From Richelia sp. CSU_2_1 (GTDB lineage: Bacteria > Cyanobacteriota > Cyanobacteriia > Cyanobacteriales > Microcoleaceae): a DNA stretch of 53,995 bases. Below are positions 27,602-37,241 of this stretch, in pieces. Location of the stretch: NCBI GenBank assembly GCA_012034575.1, contig JAAUPF010000021.1, positions 1 to 53,995 on the forward strand, given 5' to 3'. The translations under genes were made by a program, and so were the position numbers. A model generated the notes under the pieces. It was given only the letters and a program-made list of their open reading frames with translations, searched no databases and was not told the DNA's origin. The number at the start of each line of letters is the position of its first letter. Within the stretch, counting starts at the first letter, position 1.

Positions 27602-28498
27602 ATGAAGTCTTTAGAATCCGAACAGCAACATATCTTTGTCGAAACCAACAATATCCGCTTGCACTGCGTTTCTCAGGGCGAGGGAGAACTTGTTTTGCTC
27701 CTGCACGGCTTCCCCGAATTTTGGTATGCTTGGCGCTATCAAATTCCTGCTTTAGCGCGCCATTTTAAAGTTGTAGTGCCGGATTTGCGGGGCTACAACG
27801 ATTCGGATAAGCCGGCAAGCGGCTACGATTTAGATACGCTGAGTGCGGATATTCGCGGTTTAATCGATCGCCTGGGCTATACCAAAGCTCATATTGTCGG
27901 CCACGATTGGGGTGGCGCGATCGCGTGGCATTTAGCTCAGAAATTCCCCGAAAAACTCAACCGCTTGGCAATTTTAAACGCACCTCACCCGCAGCGATTG
28001 GTGCAGGAAATGGCAAGCAATTTCGATCAGCTACGCCGCAGTTGGCATTTTTTAGCTTTTCAGGTGCCGGGAATTCCCGAATGGTTGATCCAGCAAAATT
28101 TGAAAGATTTCTTGCAAAATGTTTTGCAGGGACAAGCGATTCGCAAAGGATCTTTTAGTGCTGAAGAAACTAAGATTTATCAGGCGGCTTTGTCAAAGCC
28201 GGGAGTGTTAGCGGCGGCGATGAATTATTACCGGCAAATGTTTCATCCCGATCGACTGTTAGCTTGGGGGCAAAAACAGGAACCCGTAACAGTACCGACT
28301 TTGGTGCTTTGGGGAGAAGAAGATGCGTTTTTAAGTCGCAAATTGGTAGAAGGTTTAGATAGATTAATTGCCGCACCGTTTAAGTTGCAATTAGTGCCGA
28401 ATTGCGGTCACTGGATTCAGCAAGAAGTACCGCAAACTGTGAACCGAGAATTGCTGAATTTTCTGAGAAGTTCTTCTCGTTCTTTGAGTTTGGCATAA
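27602..28498 (+). CDS. alpha/beta hydrolase, epoxide-hydrolase/dehalogenase-like
   Basis: 298 residues. Oxyanion motif HGFPEFWYAW (HGxP), DLRGYNDSDKP, nucleophile elbow GHDWGGAIAW with Asp102 as the nucleophile, acid in LWGEEDAFLS, and catalytic His in PNCGHWIQQE. An Asp nucleophile with HGFPE points to soluble epoxide hydrolase or haloalkane/fluoroacetate dehalogenase relatives. The cap domain (about 130-220) carries Tyr residues (YYRQM) as in epoxide hydrolases. Cytoplasmic; substrate unknown. Confidence 0.88.
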   Translation: MKSLESEQQHIFVETNNIRLHCVSQGEGELVLLLHGFPEFWYAWRYQIPALARHFKVVVPDLRGYNDSDKPASGYDLDTLSADIRGLIDRLGYTKAHIVGHDWGGAIAWHLAQKFPEKLNRLAILNAPHPQRLVQEMASNFDQLRRSWHFLAFQVPGIPEWLIQQNLKDFLQNVLQGQAIRKGSFSAEETKIYQAALSKPGVLAAAMNYYRQMFHPDRLLAWGQKQEPVTVPTLVLWGEEDAFLSRKLVEGLDRLIAAPFKLQLVPNCGHWIQQEVPQTVNRELLNFLRSSSRSLSLA

Positions 28499-28529
28499 GG
28501 GCAAAAAAGTTTGTAGCAATAAACAAGCG

Positions 28530-28659
28530 AGAAACCGGATTTCTGACGAAAAATACGAGCTTTTATGCAGAATTTTTGCCAGAAACCCGAGCGAGAAACC
28601 GGGTTTCTGACAATAAATATTCGCTTTGATGCAGAAGCTTTGCCAGAAACCCGGTTTCT
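28530..28659. repeat. cluster of GAAACCCGGTTTC palindromes
   Basis: Four copies in 130 bp: AGAAACCGGATTTCT (28530), AGAAACCCG and GAGAAACCGGGTTTCT (28581-28608), and AGAAACCCGGTTTCT (about 28645). They fill most of the 330-bp gap after the hydrolase gene. A CAATTAC heptamer array (28716-28741) and a GCGGACTTAAGTCCGC palindrome (28797-28812) fill the rest. Confidence 0.85.
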
Positions 28660-28828
28660 GACATTGGTGCAAGATATAGCAATTCTCTCTTAAGTGAGGT
28701 ACAAGTTCGATCGATTACCAATTACCAATTACCAATTACCAACCCCCGCGATCGACCTCATCTACCTGAGAAATGCTATATATCGATCTCAATCATGCGG
28801 ACTTAAGTCCGCACTACGAACCTTGTAC

Positions 28829-29341
28829 CTAAAAAGTTCGCCATTCTTCGCGATTTAAAAAAAAGCCATTTCCTTGCGGATTGGTGCAAGTCAAACCATC
28901 TCGGGTAGCACTACAGGTGAAGCCCGCATTTTTCCAAGTTTGACCGTATTGTAGCGTCGGATAAGTCGCATCATAAATTGTATCTCCCGCACAAAGCACT
29001 TCGGCTTTTTTAGTTATGGGCAAAACCAAACCCGAACCCCAATCTAATTGACAATCTGAAGGTTGAGGTGGAGTTGGTTTTAGGGAACTTGCAATTTCAC
29101 AACGCAAGAAATCGCGATCGGCATCATTACGATCGACTGCTTTACGCACTCGGCAATAAATGTTTTTGCTGGGCAGAAAAAATCCATCGCTGGACAACAC
29201 GATCTCTCTCAACTGGGCAATAACCATCACCTCTGCTGTAGAATTAGCAGGAGCGATCGACAGATTTATCCCCCCCATGACTCCGACAAACATCGCAGTC
29301 ATACCTACCTTCAAAATTGAGCGTTTCATAGTTGCTGTCAC
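28829..29341 (-). CDS. DUF6636-like exported protein
   Basis: 170 residues with a signal peptide (about 1-33, ending near PANSTA). The mature part has FFLPSKNIYCRV, DFLRCEI, DCQLDWGSGLVLP, AEVLCAGDT, LQYGQTWKNAGFTCS and GLTCTNPQGNGFFLNREEW. This ladder of Cys and GFxL/R motifs matches the DUF6636 layout (six conserved Cys, probably three disulfides). Its function is unknown; it is periplasmic or secreted. Start at 29341 (ATG); the next ATG would still leave a signal peptide. Confidence 0.75.
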   Translation of the reverse strand: MTATMKRSILKVGMTAMFVGVMGGINLSIAPANSTAEVMVIAQLREIVLSSDGFFLPSKNIYCRVRKAVDRNDADRDFLRCEIASSLKPTPPQPSDCQLDWGSGLVLPITKKAEVLCAGDTIYDATYPTLQYGQTWKNAGFTCSATRDGLTCTNPQGNGFFLNREEWRTF

Positions 29342-29459
29342 ATTTATCGCACTGCTACTTCTTATTTTTGCACTCGCGCGACTGGGGACGATCGCACTTC
29401 ACTTTATTTACAGCAGATTGCAGGTTTATCAAGTACGCCAGCCTGGAGAACAATCCCCC

Positions 29460-29483
29460 AAGGATACGGCATTGCCGTATCCC
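29460..29483. repeat. GGATACGGCATTGCCGTATCC palindrome
   Basis: A copy of the GGACRCGGCA palindrome family in the 187-bp gap between the DUF6636 gene and the HTH gene. Confidence 0.75.
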
Positions 29484-29528
29484 TACCTGCGATGTCTGAA
29501 GTACCTCACTTACATCCAAATTGGTGCA

Positions 29529-29753
29529 TCAATCCCAAAGTAAATTTTCTTTCATTAATAGTGCAACCATCGCTGTTCTGGAACAAACACCGAGTTTGAT
29601 AAAAATTCGGCGCACGTAAGTAGCAACCGTCCAGTGACTGATATTTAAATGCTTGGCAATACATTTATTTGGCAAGCCTTGGGCTACTAATTGGGCGATC
29701 GCTCTTTCGCGCGGACTCAGGCTAACTTCCGGTTTGTAACTTGTACTTTGCAT
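29529..29753 (-). CDS. small LuxR-type HTH protein
   Basis: 74 residues from the ATG at 29753 (a TTG at 29780 would add nine). Almost the whole protein is a LuxR/GerE helix-turn-helix: LSPRERAIAQLVAQGL, PNKCIAKHLNISHWTVATYVR. There is no receiver or sensor domain. Stand-alone HTH proteins of this kind may act as transcription factors or as dominant partners of longer regulators. I see no truncated receiver upstream; the 5' side is AT-rich intergenic sequence. Confidence 0.8.
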   Translation of the reverse strand: MQSTSYKPEVSLSPRERAIAQLVAQGLPNKCIAKHLNISHWTVATYVRRIFIKLGVCSRTAMVALLMKENLLWD

Positions 29754-29780
29754 AATTTTGTAATTTGTTTGTAGCTTCAA

Positions 29781-30496
29781 ACTTCATCAATTAATGGCAC
29801 AATTCCAAGTTTTTTCTAACTTTCGATCGGTAAACTTTCCAATCTAAACTCTACGTCTCATTCGAGCGGCAAATCGGCTCTTGTTGATTGTTTTAATCTG
29901 GCGATTATTTGCCTAAACCCGCAACAATCGCATAGCAAGTCAATTGACACTAACATCTTGGAGCAAATCAAAATGATAGATTTTTATTCACACTTTAAAT
30001 TGCAGTTTTCAAGTTTTTTCTCCTCCCATAAACCCGATTTTTTCTAGCCTTCCCACCCAGAAACTCCTAACTTCTGTCAGAGAAACTGCGTTTCCGGATC
30101 TTTTACGTTTCTTTACAAACAGCCTGGAATCTACTGGAATACCCGTAAGATTCGCTGCGATCGCAGTTCCTTACTTACGTGTATAAATTCATTCTGCTGC
30201 TTTCTATTGACACCTGCAATGAGTTTGAGGTTAAAGCCCGAAAGGCGGCGATGCGGGCGATCTTATCTGAAGGGAGATGAAGTAAACTGAAGTAAGGTGA
30301 AGTAAATAGTTGATAGTTGATAGTTGACAGTTGATAGTAAGTAATTCTCCCACAAGGAAAAAAGGAGGAACAGTAGAAATTCTATTTTTTCCTTCATTTC
30401 TCTTCTGTCTTTAAAATATAGTTTGTAGTGCTGACTTAAGTCCGCACTACGAACCTTACTTATTGCGGTCGATCGAATTGACGGTACAGCAAGATT
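29781..30496. other. 716-bp gene-free region
   Basis: AT-rich up to about 30120. It holds degenerate GAAACCC-type sequence near 30058-30100, an AAGTAA-rich stretch (30279-30305), an AGTTGAY heptamer array (30306-30338) and a GTAGTGC...GCACTAC palindrome at 30425-30450. No coding frame or RNA family recognised. Confidence 0.55.
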
Positions 30497-31084
30497 CTAG
30501 GTTCGATCGGTTGCCTCTTCTTCGTCAAACTTAACTTGTCGGTAGATATCGGCGATCGCGATTTCCACACCCACCGATTCGAGCAACAAACTCTCTGCCA
30601 AACTATACTCGGACAACACCCATTTCCCCTGTTCGTTGCGCCGAAAAACTTCCACGCCCGGTTGCTCGACTTGTACGAGTACGTATTCTTGCAATGTTGA
30701 AGATTTGCGGTAGCGAGCAAACTTCGTGCCGCGATCGATCGCTTCTGTTGAAGGCGATAAAACTTCGATAATTAAGGAAGGAAATTGCACGAATTGCTCG
30801 TCAATATCGCGCTCGTCGCAAGTTACTACCACATCGGGATAAAAATACTTTTGTCCCGGCTGGACTTGCACTTTTACATCCGCAATGTAAACCTCGCAAG
30901 AGCGATCGGCAAGAGCATCATCGAGCAATTTCGAGCAATTGAGAGAAATCCGATTGTGATATCGAGTGCCACCGCTCATCGCAACCAATTCTCCATCCCA
31001 ATATTCGTAACGTTCCTCTTGGGTGGGTTCCCAAACTAGATATTCCTGCGCGCTCATCAAGAGGCGATCGGATAAATCAACCAT
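30497..31084 (-). CDS. Uma2 (DUF820) family nuclease-like protein
   Basis: 195 residues from MVDLSDRLLMSAQEYL (ATG 31084; an in-frame ATG at 31126 is less likely). Family motifs: EERYEYWDGELVAMSGG, SCEVYIADVKVQV, YFYPDVVVTCDE, PSLIIEVLSPSTEAIDRG and YVLVQVEQPGVEVFRR. The PD-(D/E)xK core is represented by PDV and IIEVLS. Uma2 proteins are greatly expanded in filamentous cyanobacteria; their role is unproven, though the fold suggests a nuclease. Monocistronic. Confidence 0.9.
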   Translation of the reverse strand: MVDLSDRLLMSAQEYLVWEPTQEERYEYWDGELVAMSGGTRYHNRISLNCSKLLDDALADRSCEVYIADVKVQVQPGQKYFYPDVVVTCDERDIDEQFVQFPSLIIEVLSPSTEAIDRGTKFARYRKSSTLQEYVLVQVEQPGVEVFRRNEQGKWVLSEYSLAESLLLESVGVEIAIADIYRQVKFDEEEATDRT

Positions 31085-31289
31085 TGTTCGATCGGGGAAT
31101 GATTTATCTTTACTAGCATAACGCAAGCCGATCGCGATTTGCGTAATTAGTATAAAAACTATAATATTTGTTGGAGGTCGATCGCAGCGAAACCCAACGT
31201 TAAAGTTGGATAAACTTAGTTTGAGGTACGAACCCTCCGTTTCACTCCGCCCAAATTACAACTCAGAAAATTAAATTGAGGATAAATCC

Positions 31290-31586
31290 ATGACTATCTT
31301 GACAGTTATCGCGCGCATTCAAGCCAAACCAGGAATGGAAAAGCAAATGCAGCAAGACTTGCTAGATATAGTGAAACCAACGCGCTCTGAGGCAGGTTGC
31401 ATTACCTTTGATTTGCTAACAGACACCAACAATCCAACCATTTTTATGCTCTATGAAAATTGGGAAAGTCAAGCAGCTTTGGACGCGCACTTCGAGCAGC
31501 CATATGTTAAACGGGTGCTAGCAGCCTATGAAGTTACCTTAGCAGAGCCGATCGCGGCAAACTTCTTGAGAAAAATTGAACCATGA
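31290..31586 (+). CDS. antibiotic biosynthesis monooxygenase (ABM) domain protein
   Basis: 98 residues, a single ferredoxin-like ABM/YgiN-type domain: ILTVIARIQAKPGMEKQMQQ, EAGCITFDLLTDTNNPTIFM, YENWESQAALDAHF. These small dimers act as quinol monooxygenases or cofactor-free oxidases, or bind haem-like ligands. GAGGA precedes the ATG. It ends 15 bp before the next gene, so the two probably form an operon. Confidence 0.9.
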   Translation: MTILTVIARIQAKPGMEKQMQQDLLDIVKPTRSEAGCITFDLLTDTNNPTIFMLYENWESQAALDAHFEQPYVKRVLAAYEVTLAEPIAANFLRKIEP

Positions 31587-31601
31587 ATGAGATAGAACCT
31601 C

Positions 31602-31940
31602 ATGAACGATCGAACGTCCAAATATCATAAAATCTATGACGTGGTGAGGCAAATTCCCCCAGGAAAAGTCCTTACCTACGGTCTAGTTGCTGAATTAGCT
31701 GGATTGTACGGTAGGTCCAGGTTGGTGGGTTATGCTTTATTTCGGGTAGAGATAGATTCCGATATTCCTTGGCAGCGAGTAGTTAACGCTAAGGGCGAAA
31801 TTTCCTATTCTGAGGCGAGATGCGGGGGCGATTATTTACAAAAAAACTTACTAGAAGAAGAGGGAATTGAGTTTATTAAGGGCGATCGCATCGATCTGAA
31901 AAAATATTTATGGCGAGTGCCGATTTGTCTGCCCGAATGA
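31602..31940 (+). CDS. alkyltransferase-like protein (ATL), MGMT family
   Basis: 112 residues, the DNA-binding domain of O6-alkylguanine transferases: IYDVVRQIPPGKVLTYGLVA, GRSRLVGYALFR. The active-site PCHRV is replaced by PWQRV (residues 56-60), with Trp in place of the acceptor Cys. That defines ATL proteins, which flag O6-alkylguanine for nucleotide excision repair rather than transferring the alkyl group. It is probably cotranscribed with the ABM gene. Its stop is 130 bp from the convergent recA. Confidence 0.92.
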   Translation: MNDRTSKYHKIYDVVRQIPPGKVLTYGLVAELAGLYGRSRLVGYALFRVEIDSDIPWQRVVNAKGEISYSEARCGGDYLQKNLLEEEGIEFIKGDRIDLKKYLWRVPICLPE

Positions 31941-31970
31941 TATCAATTTCGGTTGCACCGTCAGGATGCC

Positions 31971-31989
31971 AAAAAGACGGCAATGCCGT
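31971..31989 (-). terminator. terminator downstream of recA
   Basis: On the minus strand, stem ACGGCA / TGCCGT is followed by CTTTTTGG. It lies about 80 bp past the recA stop between convergent genes. It is also a shortened copy of the GGACRCGGCA palindrome family, which illustrates such repeats serving as terminators. Confidence 0.65.
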
Positions 31990-32069
31990 TTCCCAGATCG
32001 ATCGTAGGGAAATGGCACTGCCAGATCTTAACTGTTTTGGCTCGTGACTGATGGCTAAAAAACTTAGAT

Positions 32070-33191
32070 TTATTCTGCCAAATCTTCTAGCATTTCATCC
32101 TCATCATCAAGATCTTCCTCATCATCCTCAAGGTCATCGACAGGAGCAACAGAATTAGCAGAAACCACAGCCCCAGTAGCCAGTTTTTCTTTTACTAGCA
32201 GCTCGATTTGACTTCTAAATTCCGGTTTTTCCTCCATGTTCTTAATCACATTGTCCCGCCCTTGAGCAATGTTGTCGCCGTTGTAACTGTACCAAGAACC
32301 TTTTTTAGTAATTACTCCCATTTCTTCCGCCAAGTCAGTCAAACAGCCCAAAGTAGAAATGCCCTTGCCAAATACAATGTCAAATTCGGCAATGCGGAAA
32401 GGCGGAGCAACTTTATTTTTAGCAACTTTAACTTTAGTGCGGTTGCCGTACTCGTCCGAGCCTTTTTTCAAGGTTTGAATCCGACGGATATCGAGCCGCA
32501 CGCTGGCATAAAATTTGAGAGCATTACCGCCCGTTGTCGTTTCGGGATTGCCGTAAGTTACGCCAATTTTTTGCCGCAATTGGTTGAGGAAAATTACCGT
32601 ACAGCCGGATTTGCCGATGTTACCGGTGATTTTTCGCAAAGCTTGGCTCATCAAGCGCGCTTGCAAGCCCATGTGAGAGTCGCCCATGTCGCCTTCAATT
32701 TCGGCACGGGGAACCAAAGCCGCTACAGAGTCAATTACTACAATATCTACAGCGACGGAACGCACGAGTTGATCGACAATTTCCAGGGCCATTTCCCCGG
32801 TGTCGGGCTGGGAAACTAACAGATTTTCAATATCGACGCCCAAAACCGAGGCGTAGGTGGGATCGAGGGCGTGTTCGGCATCCACGAAGGCGGCGATTCC
32901 GCCGGATTTTTGTACTTCCGCGATCGCGTGTAGGGCGAGAGTGGTTTTACCGGAACTTTCCGGGCCGTAGATTTCGATCACTCGGCCTTTGGGTAAGCCG
33001 CCTCCCAAAGCGATATCCAATGTCAGTGCGCCCGTGGATATCGTTTCTACCTTCATCCGAGTGGCGTCTCCCAAACGGACGATCGCGCCTTTACCAAAGC
33101 TGCGCTCGATTTGTTGCAGTACCGAACTCAGGGCTTTTTGCTTTGCAACGTCTTCAGTCCCAGTTTTTGTTGAGGTATCTTTTTTTGGCAT
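32070..33191 (-). CDS. recA: RecA recombinase
   Basis: 373 residues. Walker A GPESSGKT, Walker [19 protein letters not shown]1/L2 region including [20 protein letters not shown] and KGSWYSYNG; the acidic C-terminus ([16 protein letters not shown]) is typical of cyanobacterial RecA. It performs ATP-dependent strand exchange, and in many bacteria activates LexA self-cleavage. A near-consensus LexA box lies just upstream of the ATG. Length and all motifs are intact. Confidence 0.98.
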   Translation of the reverse strand: MPKKDTSTKTGTEDVAKQKALSSVLQQIERSFGKGAIVRLGDATRMKVETISTGALTLDIALGGGLPKGRVIEIYGPESSGKTTLALHAIAEVQKSGGIAAFVDAEHALDPTYASVLGVDIENLLVSQPDTGEMALEIVDQLVRSVAVDIVVIDSVAALVPRAEIEGDMGDSHMGLQARLMSQALRKITGNIGKSGCTVIFLNQLRQKIGVTYGNPETTTGGNALKFYASVRLDIRRIQTLKKGSDEYGNRTKVKVAKNKVAPPFRIAEFDIVFGKGISTLGCLTDLAEEMGVITKKGSWYSYNGDNIAQGRDNVIKNMEEKPEFRSQIELLVKEKLATGAVVSANSVAPVDDLEDDEEDLDDEDEMLEDLAE

Positions 33192-33195
33192 TTGC

Positions 33196-33209
33196 GGTAC
33201 GCGGGTACA
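33196..33209. promoter_or_regulatory. probable LexA box at recA start
   Basis: The plus-strand sequence GGTACGCGGGTACA matches 13 of 14 positions of the cyanobacterial LexA box published for Anabaena (RGTACNNNDGTWCB), failing only at the last base. It lies 5-18 nt before the recA ATG, overlapping where a ribosome site would be, so binding would block expression. No lexA gene is in the window. Confidence 0.55.
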
Positions 33210-33626
33210 CCCCTCGCGGAGTTTGTTGATTAACTGTACAACACGTATGTTAACAGGTATTTTTGGGGGCGGCCGGTTCTGGGCGATTTGATTTAGAAAT
33301 CTTTATGTTGCTGGTGTTCGGGCTGCTAAGGGCAAGGGGCAGGGGCAGGCGGCTGCTATGGTAAAGGAACAAGCAAAAGCTTCAGTGAATGTAGCGAATG
33401 TAGGGTGCGTCGCTGCGACAATTCTGGCTGTTAACGACTAATATAATAGCGACGCACCGCACCGTATCGCCAGAAACCCGGTTTCTTGCTGGCTTCCAGA
33501 CAAATACTCTGTTGTGTGAGTTCGAGTGGCTGCGTGTCAGAAACTGGGTTTCTGGCATAAACTTTGCAACAAAGCCTGTATTTATCGTCAGAAACCCGGT
33601 TTCTTAGATCTTAATGTAAGTAAATT
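33210..33626. repeat. repeat-rich spacer between recA and GT39 gene
   Basis: It contains a long inverted repeat, GGTGCGTCGCTGCGAC with AGCGACGCACCGC (about 33405-33462), and three GAAACCCGGTTTC-type palindromes at 33472, 33539 and 33590. No gene seen. The recA and GT39 promoters must lie within this region. Confidence 0.7.
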
Positions 33627-35243
33627 ATGGCATCTACAACTGAGCGATATAATTCGATCGATCGCCCCAACCAACGCTGGCTGCTAATCTTATTAACCGC
33701 TGCCATTATATTAGGTATCGGATTTCGCTTTTTCCAGCTCGATCGCAAACTTTACTGGCATGATGAAGCTTATACTTCGCTCCGGGCGGCCGGTTTTACC
33801 AGACAAGAAATCGATGACGAACTCTTCCAAAACCGCCTGTTTCCCGCCCCCGAATTGCAAAAATACCAACAGATCAAACCGGGAAGCACCGCAACAGACA
33901 CAATTAATTCCCTCGCACTAGAAGACCCGCAGCATCCGCCTCTATACTTTCTCATGGCTCGATTTTGGATGCAGCAATTTGGCAGTTCTCTAACAGCTTC
34001 TCGCAGTTTGCCGGCGCTACTGAGCTTGCTGTCCCTGCCTTTAATCTACGCTTTAGCTAAAGAACTTTTTGCCTCAAATTCAGCTTCGTTACTAGCAACT
34101 GCTTTGTTAGCTTTATCTCCCTTCGATATCTTGTTCGCTCAGACAGCAAGACAATACAGTTTGCTAACGGCAACTGTTATCGGCAGCAGTTGGCTGTTGT
34201 TGAGGGCAATTCGCTTGCAAAAGTGGTATAATTGGGTGTGGTATGCGCTGGCGATCGCCCTCGGTTTCTACACTCACCCATTCTTTAGTTTAACATTAAT
34301 CGCACAGGCAGTTTTTGTAATTTTTTACTGGCTGTTTGTCACCAGAAAAGAAGTGCAAGGGCACATCATCAATTCCCAATTTTTCTTAGCAGTAACCGCA
34401 GGTTTAATCTTGTACGCGCCTTGGATTTACGTACTGGCGACCAATCTCTCGCGAGCGTCAGCTACGACAGACTGGACGCGAGTATCTCCCGGTGGGCTTT
34501 ACCTGGCTAAATTGTGGGCGCTCAGTTTTACAGCCATATTTTTTGACCTCGATTTCGGATTCGATCGCATTGAAACTTACCTGCTGAGATTGCCGTTTGT
34601 GCTGTTAATTTTTGCGGCTATTTACCAAATTTGCTACCGAACTCATACTGCAACTTGGCTGTTTGTTTTAACATCAATTTTCGTACCTTTTATAATATTA
34701 GCTTTGCCGGATATAATTATTGGAGGCAAGCGATCGGCAGTCAGTCGCTATTTGGTTTCCTGCTTTCCGGGAGTGCAGCTAGCTGTTGCCGGCTGGCTGG
34801 CTGGCTGCATCAACACTCGGCCGTTGTTCGGCAAAACTATTTTATCAGCAGTGTTGGCAGCTAGCATAGCATCCTGTACGGTCAGCGCTTTTGCTGATAC
34901 TTGGTGGAGCAAAGACTTGAGCTATTTCAACGCTGAAGTTGCCAGAAATATTAACAAAGAAGCGATAGTCAATCGCTCGATTAAAGATACAATTGTCATT
35001 AGCGATCGCGGCAATGATTTTACAAACATGGGAGATTTGCTATCTCTAAGTTACTTGCTAGATAAAGATGTGCGATTGCTGCTGCTGAGCCAGTCACCAG
35101 ATATCGATCGCGTGAGAAAATATGTAAATCCTCTCGCGTTCCGGCCTTCGGAAAACTTGCGATCGGCACTTAAGGAAAAGCAACGCCGGTTAGAGCCGAT
35201 ACTGGAATATGCCAAACTTTTTCGAGTGCGGCGGAATGATTAG
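33627..35243 (+). CDS. GT39-family (PMT/ArnT-like) membrane glycosyltransferase
   Basis: 538 residues with about ten to twelve membrane spans. The first loop contains LYWHDEAYTSLRAAGF, the DE motif of GT-C enzymes, and later DPQHPPLYFLMARFW, both characteristic of ArnT/PMT-like proteins. Such enzymes transfer sugars from polyprenyl-phosphate donors to lipids or proteins on the outer face of the plasma membrane. The soluble C-terminal tail (about 430-538) is short. Donor and acceptor unknown. It is separated from the 7-20 kb polysaccharide cluster by 14 kb. Confidence 0.85.
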   Translation: MASTTERYNSIDRPNQRWLLILLTAAIILGIGFRFFQLDRKLYWHDEAYTSLRAAGFTRQEIDDELFQNRLFPAPELQKYQQIKPGSTATDTINSLALEDPQHPPLYFLMARFWMQQFGSSLTASRSLPALLSLLSLPLIYALAKELFASNSASLLATALLALSPFDILFAQTARQYSLLTATVIGSSWLLLRAIRLQKWYNWVWYALAIALGFYTHPFFSLTLIAQAVFVIFYWLFVTRKEVQGHIINSQFFLAVTAGLILYAPWIYVLATNLSRASATTDWTRVSPGGLYLAKLWALSFTAIFFDLDFGFDRIETYLLRLPFVLLIFAAIYQICYRTHTATWLFVLTSIFVPFIILALPDIIIGGKRSAVSRYLVSCFPGVQLAVAGWLAGCINTRPLFGKTILSAVLAASIASCTVSAFADTWWSKDLSYFNAEVARNINKEAIVNRSIKDTIVISDRGNDFTNMGDLLSLSYLLDKDVRLLLLSQSPDIDRVRKYVNPLAFRPSENLRSALKEKQRRLEPILEYAKLFRVRRND

Positions 35244-35246
35244 ATT

Positions 35247-35511
35247 TTAGATTTTAGATTTTAGATTTTAAATTTTAGATTTGAAAATTTAAAATTAGAA
35301 AGTTAAAATGATATAGCATACCTAAACGAGCGGTAATAGCTCTAGCATTTATTAAGTAAAAATGTAGGTGGCAATTAATTACCAATTACCAATTACCACT
35401 CACCAATTACCAATTGCCAATTACCGATTCCCAATTCCCAATTACCAATTACCGATTCCCAATTACCAATTACCAATTGCCAACTACCAATTACCAATTA
35501 CCCAATTTGAA
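35247..35511. repeat. STRR arrays, TTTTAGA and CAATTAC types
   Basis: Two heptamer arrays: TTTTAGA units (35247-35290) and about twenty degenerate CAATTAC / CCCAATT units (about 35376-35511), ending 19 bp before the next ATG. The leader of the ATP-grasp gene is therefore largely repeat. Confidence 0.85.
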
Positions 35512-35529
35512 TATTTAAGGTAAAACCAA

Positions 35530-37047
35530 ATGCCAGAATTAAATAATTCACCTTTAGAATCAGTGCTGCAATTTCGCAAACTGCAAAGCGAACTGCGGGA
35601 ACGCTGGCGGGCCATAGAAGAATTCGATAGCGGAGATTGCGACATTATGGTCATTCCCTCCCTCAGTTTAGACCAACAAGAAATGCAGAAAATTCCCGGC
35701 GCGCATCACTACGAGGAACGTCATTTATTCTCATTAATTCGCCTGCGAAATCCCCGCACGCGCTTAATTTACATGACTTCCGAACCGCTGCATCCTATGA
35801 TAATTGATTATTACTTGCAACTGCTGCCGGGAATACCATTTTCCCACGCGCGCGATCGACTGTTAATGTTTTCCACTTACGACGCTTCCGCCAAATCTCT
35901 CACCCAGAAAATCTTAGAACGCCCCCGCTTGATGGAACGCATCCGCCAAGCAGTACGGCCGACAAAATCCTATATGATTTGTTACAACTCGACGCCTTTA
36001 GAACGCGAGTTATCTGTTAAATTGGGAATTCCTTTATGGGCCAGCGACCCCGATTTGCTGTACTGGGGAACAAAAAGCGGTAGCAGGCAAATTTTTCAAG
36101 AATCCGGCGTTCCTTATCCAGACGGATCGGAGTTAGTTTGGAATGCAGAAGATTTAGCAAAGGTGGCGGCCCAATTGTGGCAAAGACAGCCAGACTTGCG
36201 GCGGATTGTAATTAAGCTGAATGAAGGTTTTTCTGGGGAAGGAAATGCTATTTTGGAATTGAGTTCGATCGCCGGTATGTCCGATCGAGACAAAACCAAA
36301 GCCATCGCCGAGAGTTTGCCAAATTTGCGCTTTCAAGCAGCAGGAGAAACTTGGAAAAACTTCAGCAGTCGCATACCGGAATTAGGCGCGATCGCCGAAG
36401 CATTTATCGAAGGAGAAACCAAGCTATCTCCCAGCGTTCAAGGTCGAATTCTCCCCAGCGGCGAAGTCGAAATTCTCTCCACCCACGACCAAATTTTAGG
36501 AGGGCCCGACGGTCAAATTTTCTTAGGCTGTCGGTTTCCGGCCGACGAATCCTATCGAATAGCGTTGCAAGAATTGGGTTGGAAAGTAGGACAAAAGCTC
36601 TCGGAAAAAGGTGCTTTAGAAAGATTTGGAGTGGATTTTGTTGCGGTACAGCAATCTGACGGTAAGTGGGACATTCAAGCAATCGAAATTAACCTGCGGA
36701 AGGGAGGCACAACTCATCCGTTTATGGCATTAAAACTACTAACAAACGGTCGGTACGATCGCTCTACAGGATTATTTTACAGCCAGCAGGGGCGTCCTAA
36801 ATATTATGTCGCTTCCGACAATTTAAAAAAAGACCGCTATCGCGGATTGTTGCCGAACGATTTAATGGATATTATTGCTGACAATCAACTGCATTTTGAT
36901 ACCGGTACGGAAACAGGGACTATTTTTCATTTAATGGGTTGTTTGTCGGAGTTTGGCAAATTGGGACTGACGAGTATCGGCAATTCGCAACAAGAAGCAG
37001 AGGAGATTTATAACAAAATTGTGAAAGTGCTCGATCGGGAAACATAA
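35530..37047 (+). CDS. PGM1-type ATP-grasp peptide ligase-like protein
   Basis: 505 residues. The N-terminal 140 residues ([33 protein letters not shown]) and the central ATP-grasp core ([60 protein letters not shown]) match the family named after the pheganomycin ligase PGM1. The end, about 410-505, is the PGM1 C-terminal domain ([19 protein letters not shown]). PGM1 joins a peptide to a non-proteinogenic amino acid; what this relative ligates is unknown. The ATP-grasp Glu-Asn pair (EINLR) is present. It is convergent with the radical SAM gene. Confidence 0.82.
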   Translation: MPELNNSPLESVLQFRKLQSELRERWRAIEEFDSGDCDIMVIPSLSLDQQEMQKIPGAHHYEERHLFSLIRLRNPRTRLIYMTSEPLHPMIIDYYLQLLPGIPFSHARDRLLMFSTYDASAKSLTQKILERPRLMERIRQAVRPTKSYMICYNSTPLERELSVKLGIPLWASDPDLLYWGTKSGSRQIFQESGVPYPDGSELVWNAEDLAKVAAQLWQRQPDLRRIVIKLNEGFSGEGNAILELSSIAGMSDRDKTKAIAESLPNLRFQAAGETWKNFSSRIPELGAIAEAFIEGETKLSPSVQGRILPSGEVEILSTHDQILGGPDGQIFLGCRFPADESYRIALQELGWKVGQKLSEKGALERFGVDFVAVQQSDGKWDIQAIEINLRKGGTTHPFMALKLLTNGRYDRSTGLFYSQQGRPKYYVASDNLKKDRYRGLLPNDLMDIIADNQLHFDTGTETGTIFHLMGCLSEFGKLGLTSIGNSQQEAEEIYNKIVKVLDRET

Positions 37048-37048
37048 A

Positions 37049-37232
37049 AGATTGGGAATTGGGAATTGGGAATTGGGAATTGGGAATTGGGAATTGGGAA
37101 TTGGGAATTGGTAATTGGTAATTGGTAATTGGTAATTGGTAATTGGGTAATTGGTAATTGGGAATTGGTACTGCCCACTGTCAACTGTCAACTGTCAACT
37201 GTCAACTGTCAACTATCAACTGTCAACTGTCA
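37049..37232. repeat. STRR arrays between convergent genes
   Basis: About seven GGGAATT units pass into GGTAATT units (37052-37170), followed by about nine TCAACTG units (37176-37232). They sit tail-to-tail between the ATP-grasp and radical SAM genes. Confidence 0.9.
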
Positions 37233-37241
37233 ACTGACTTC

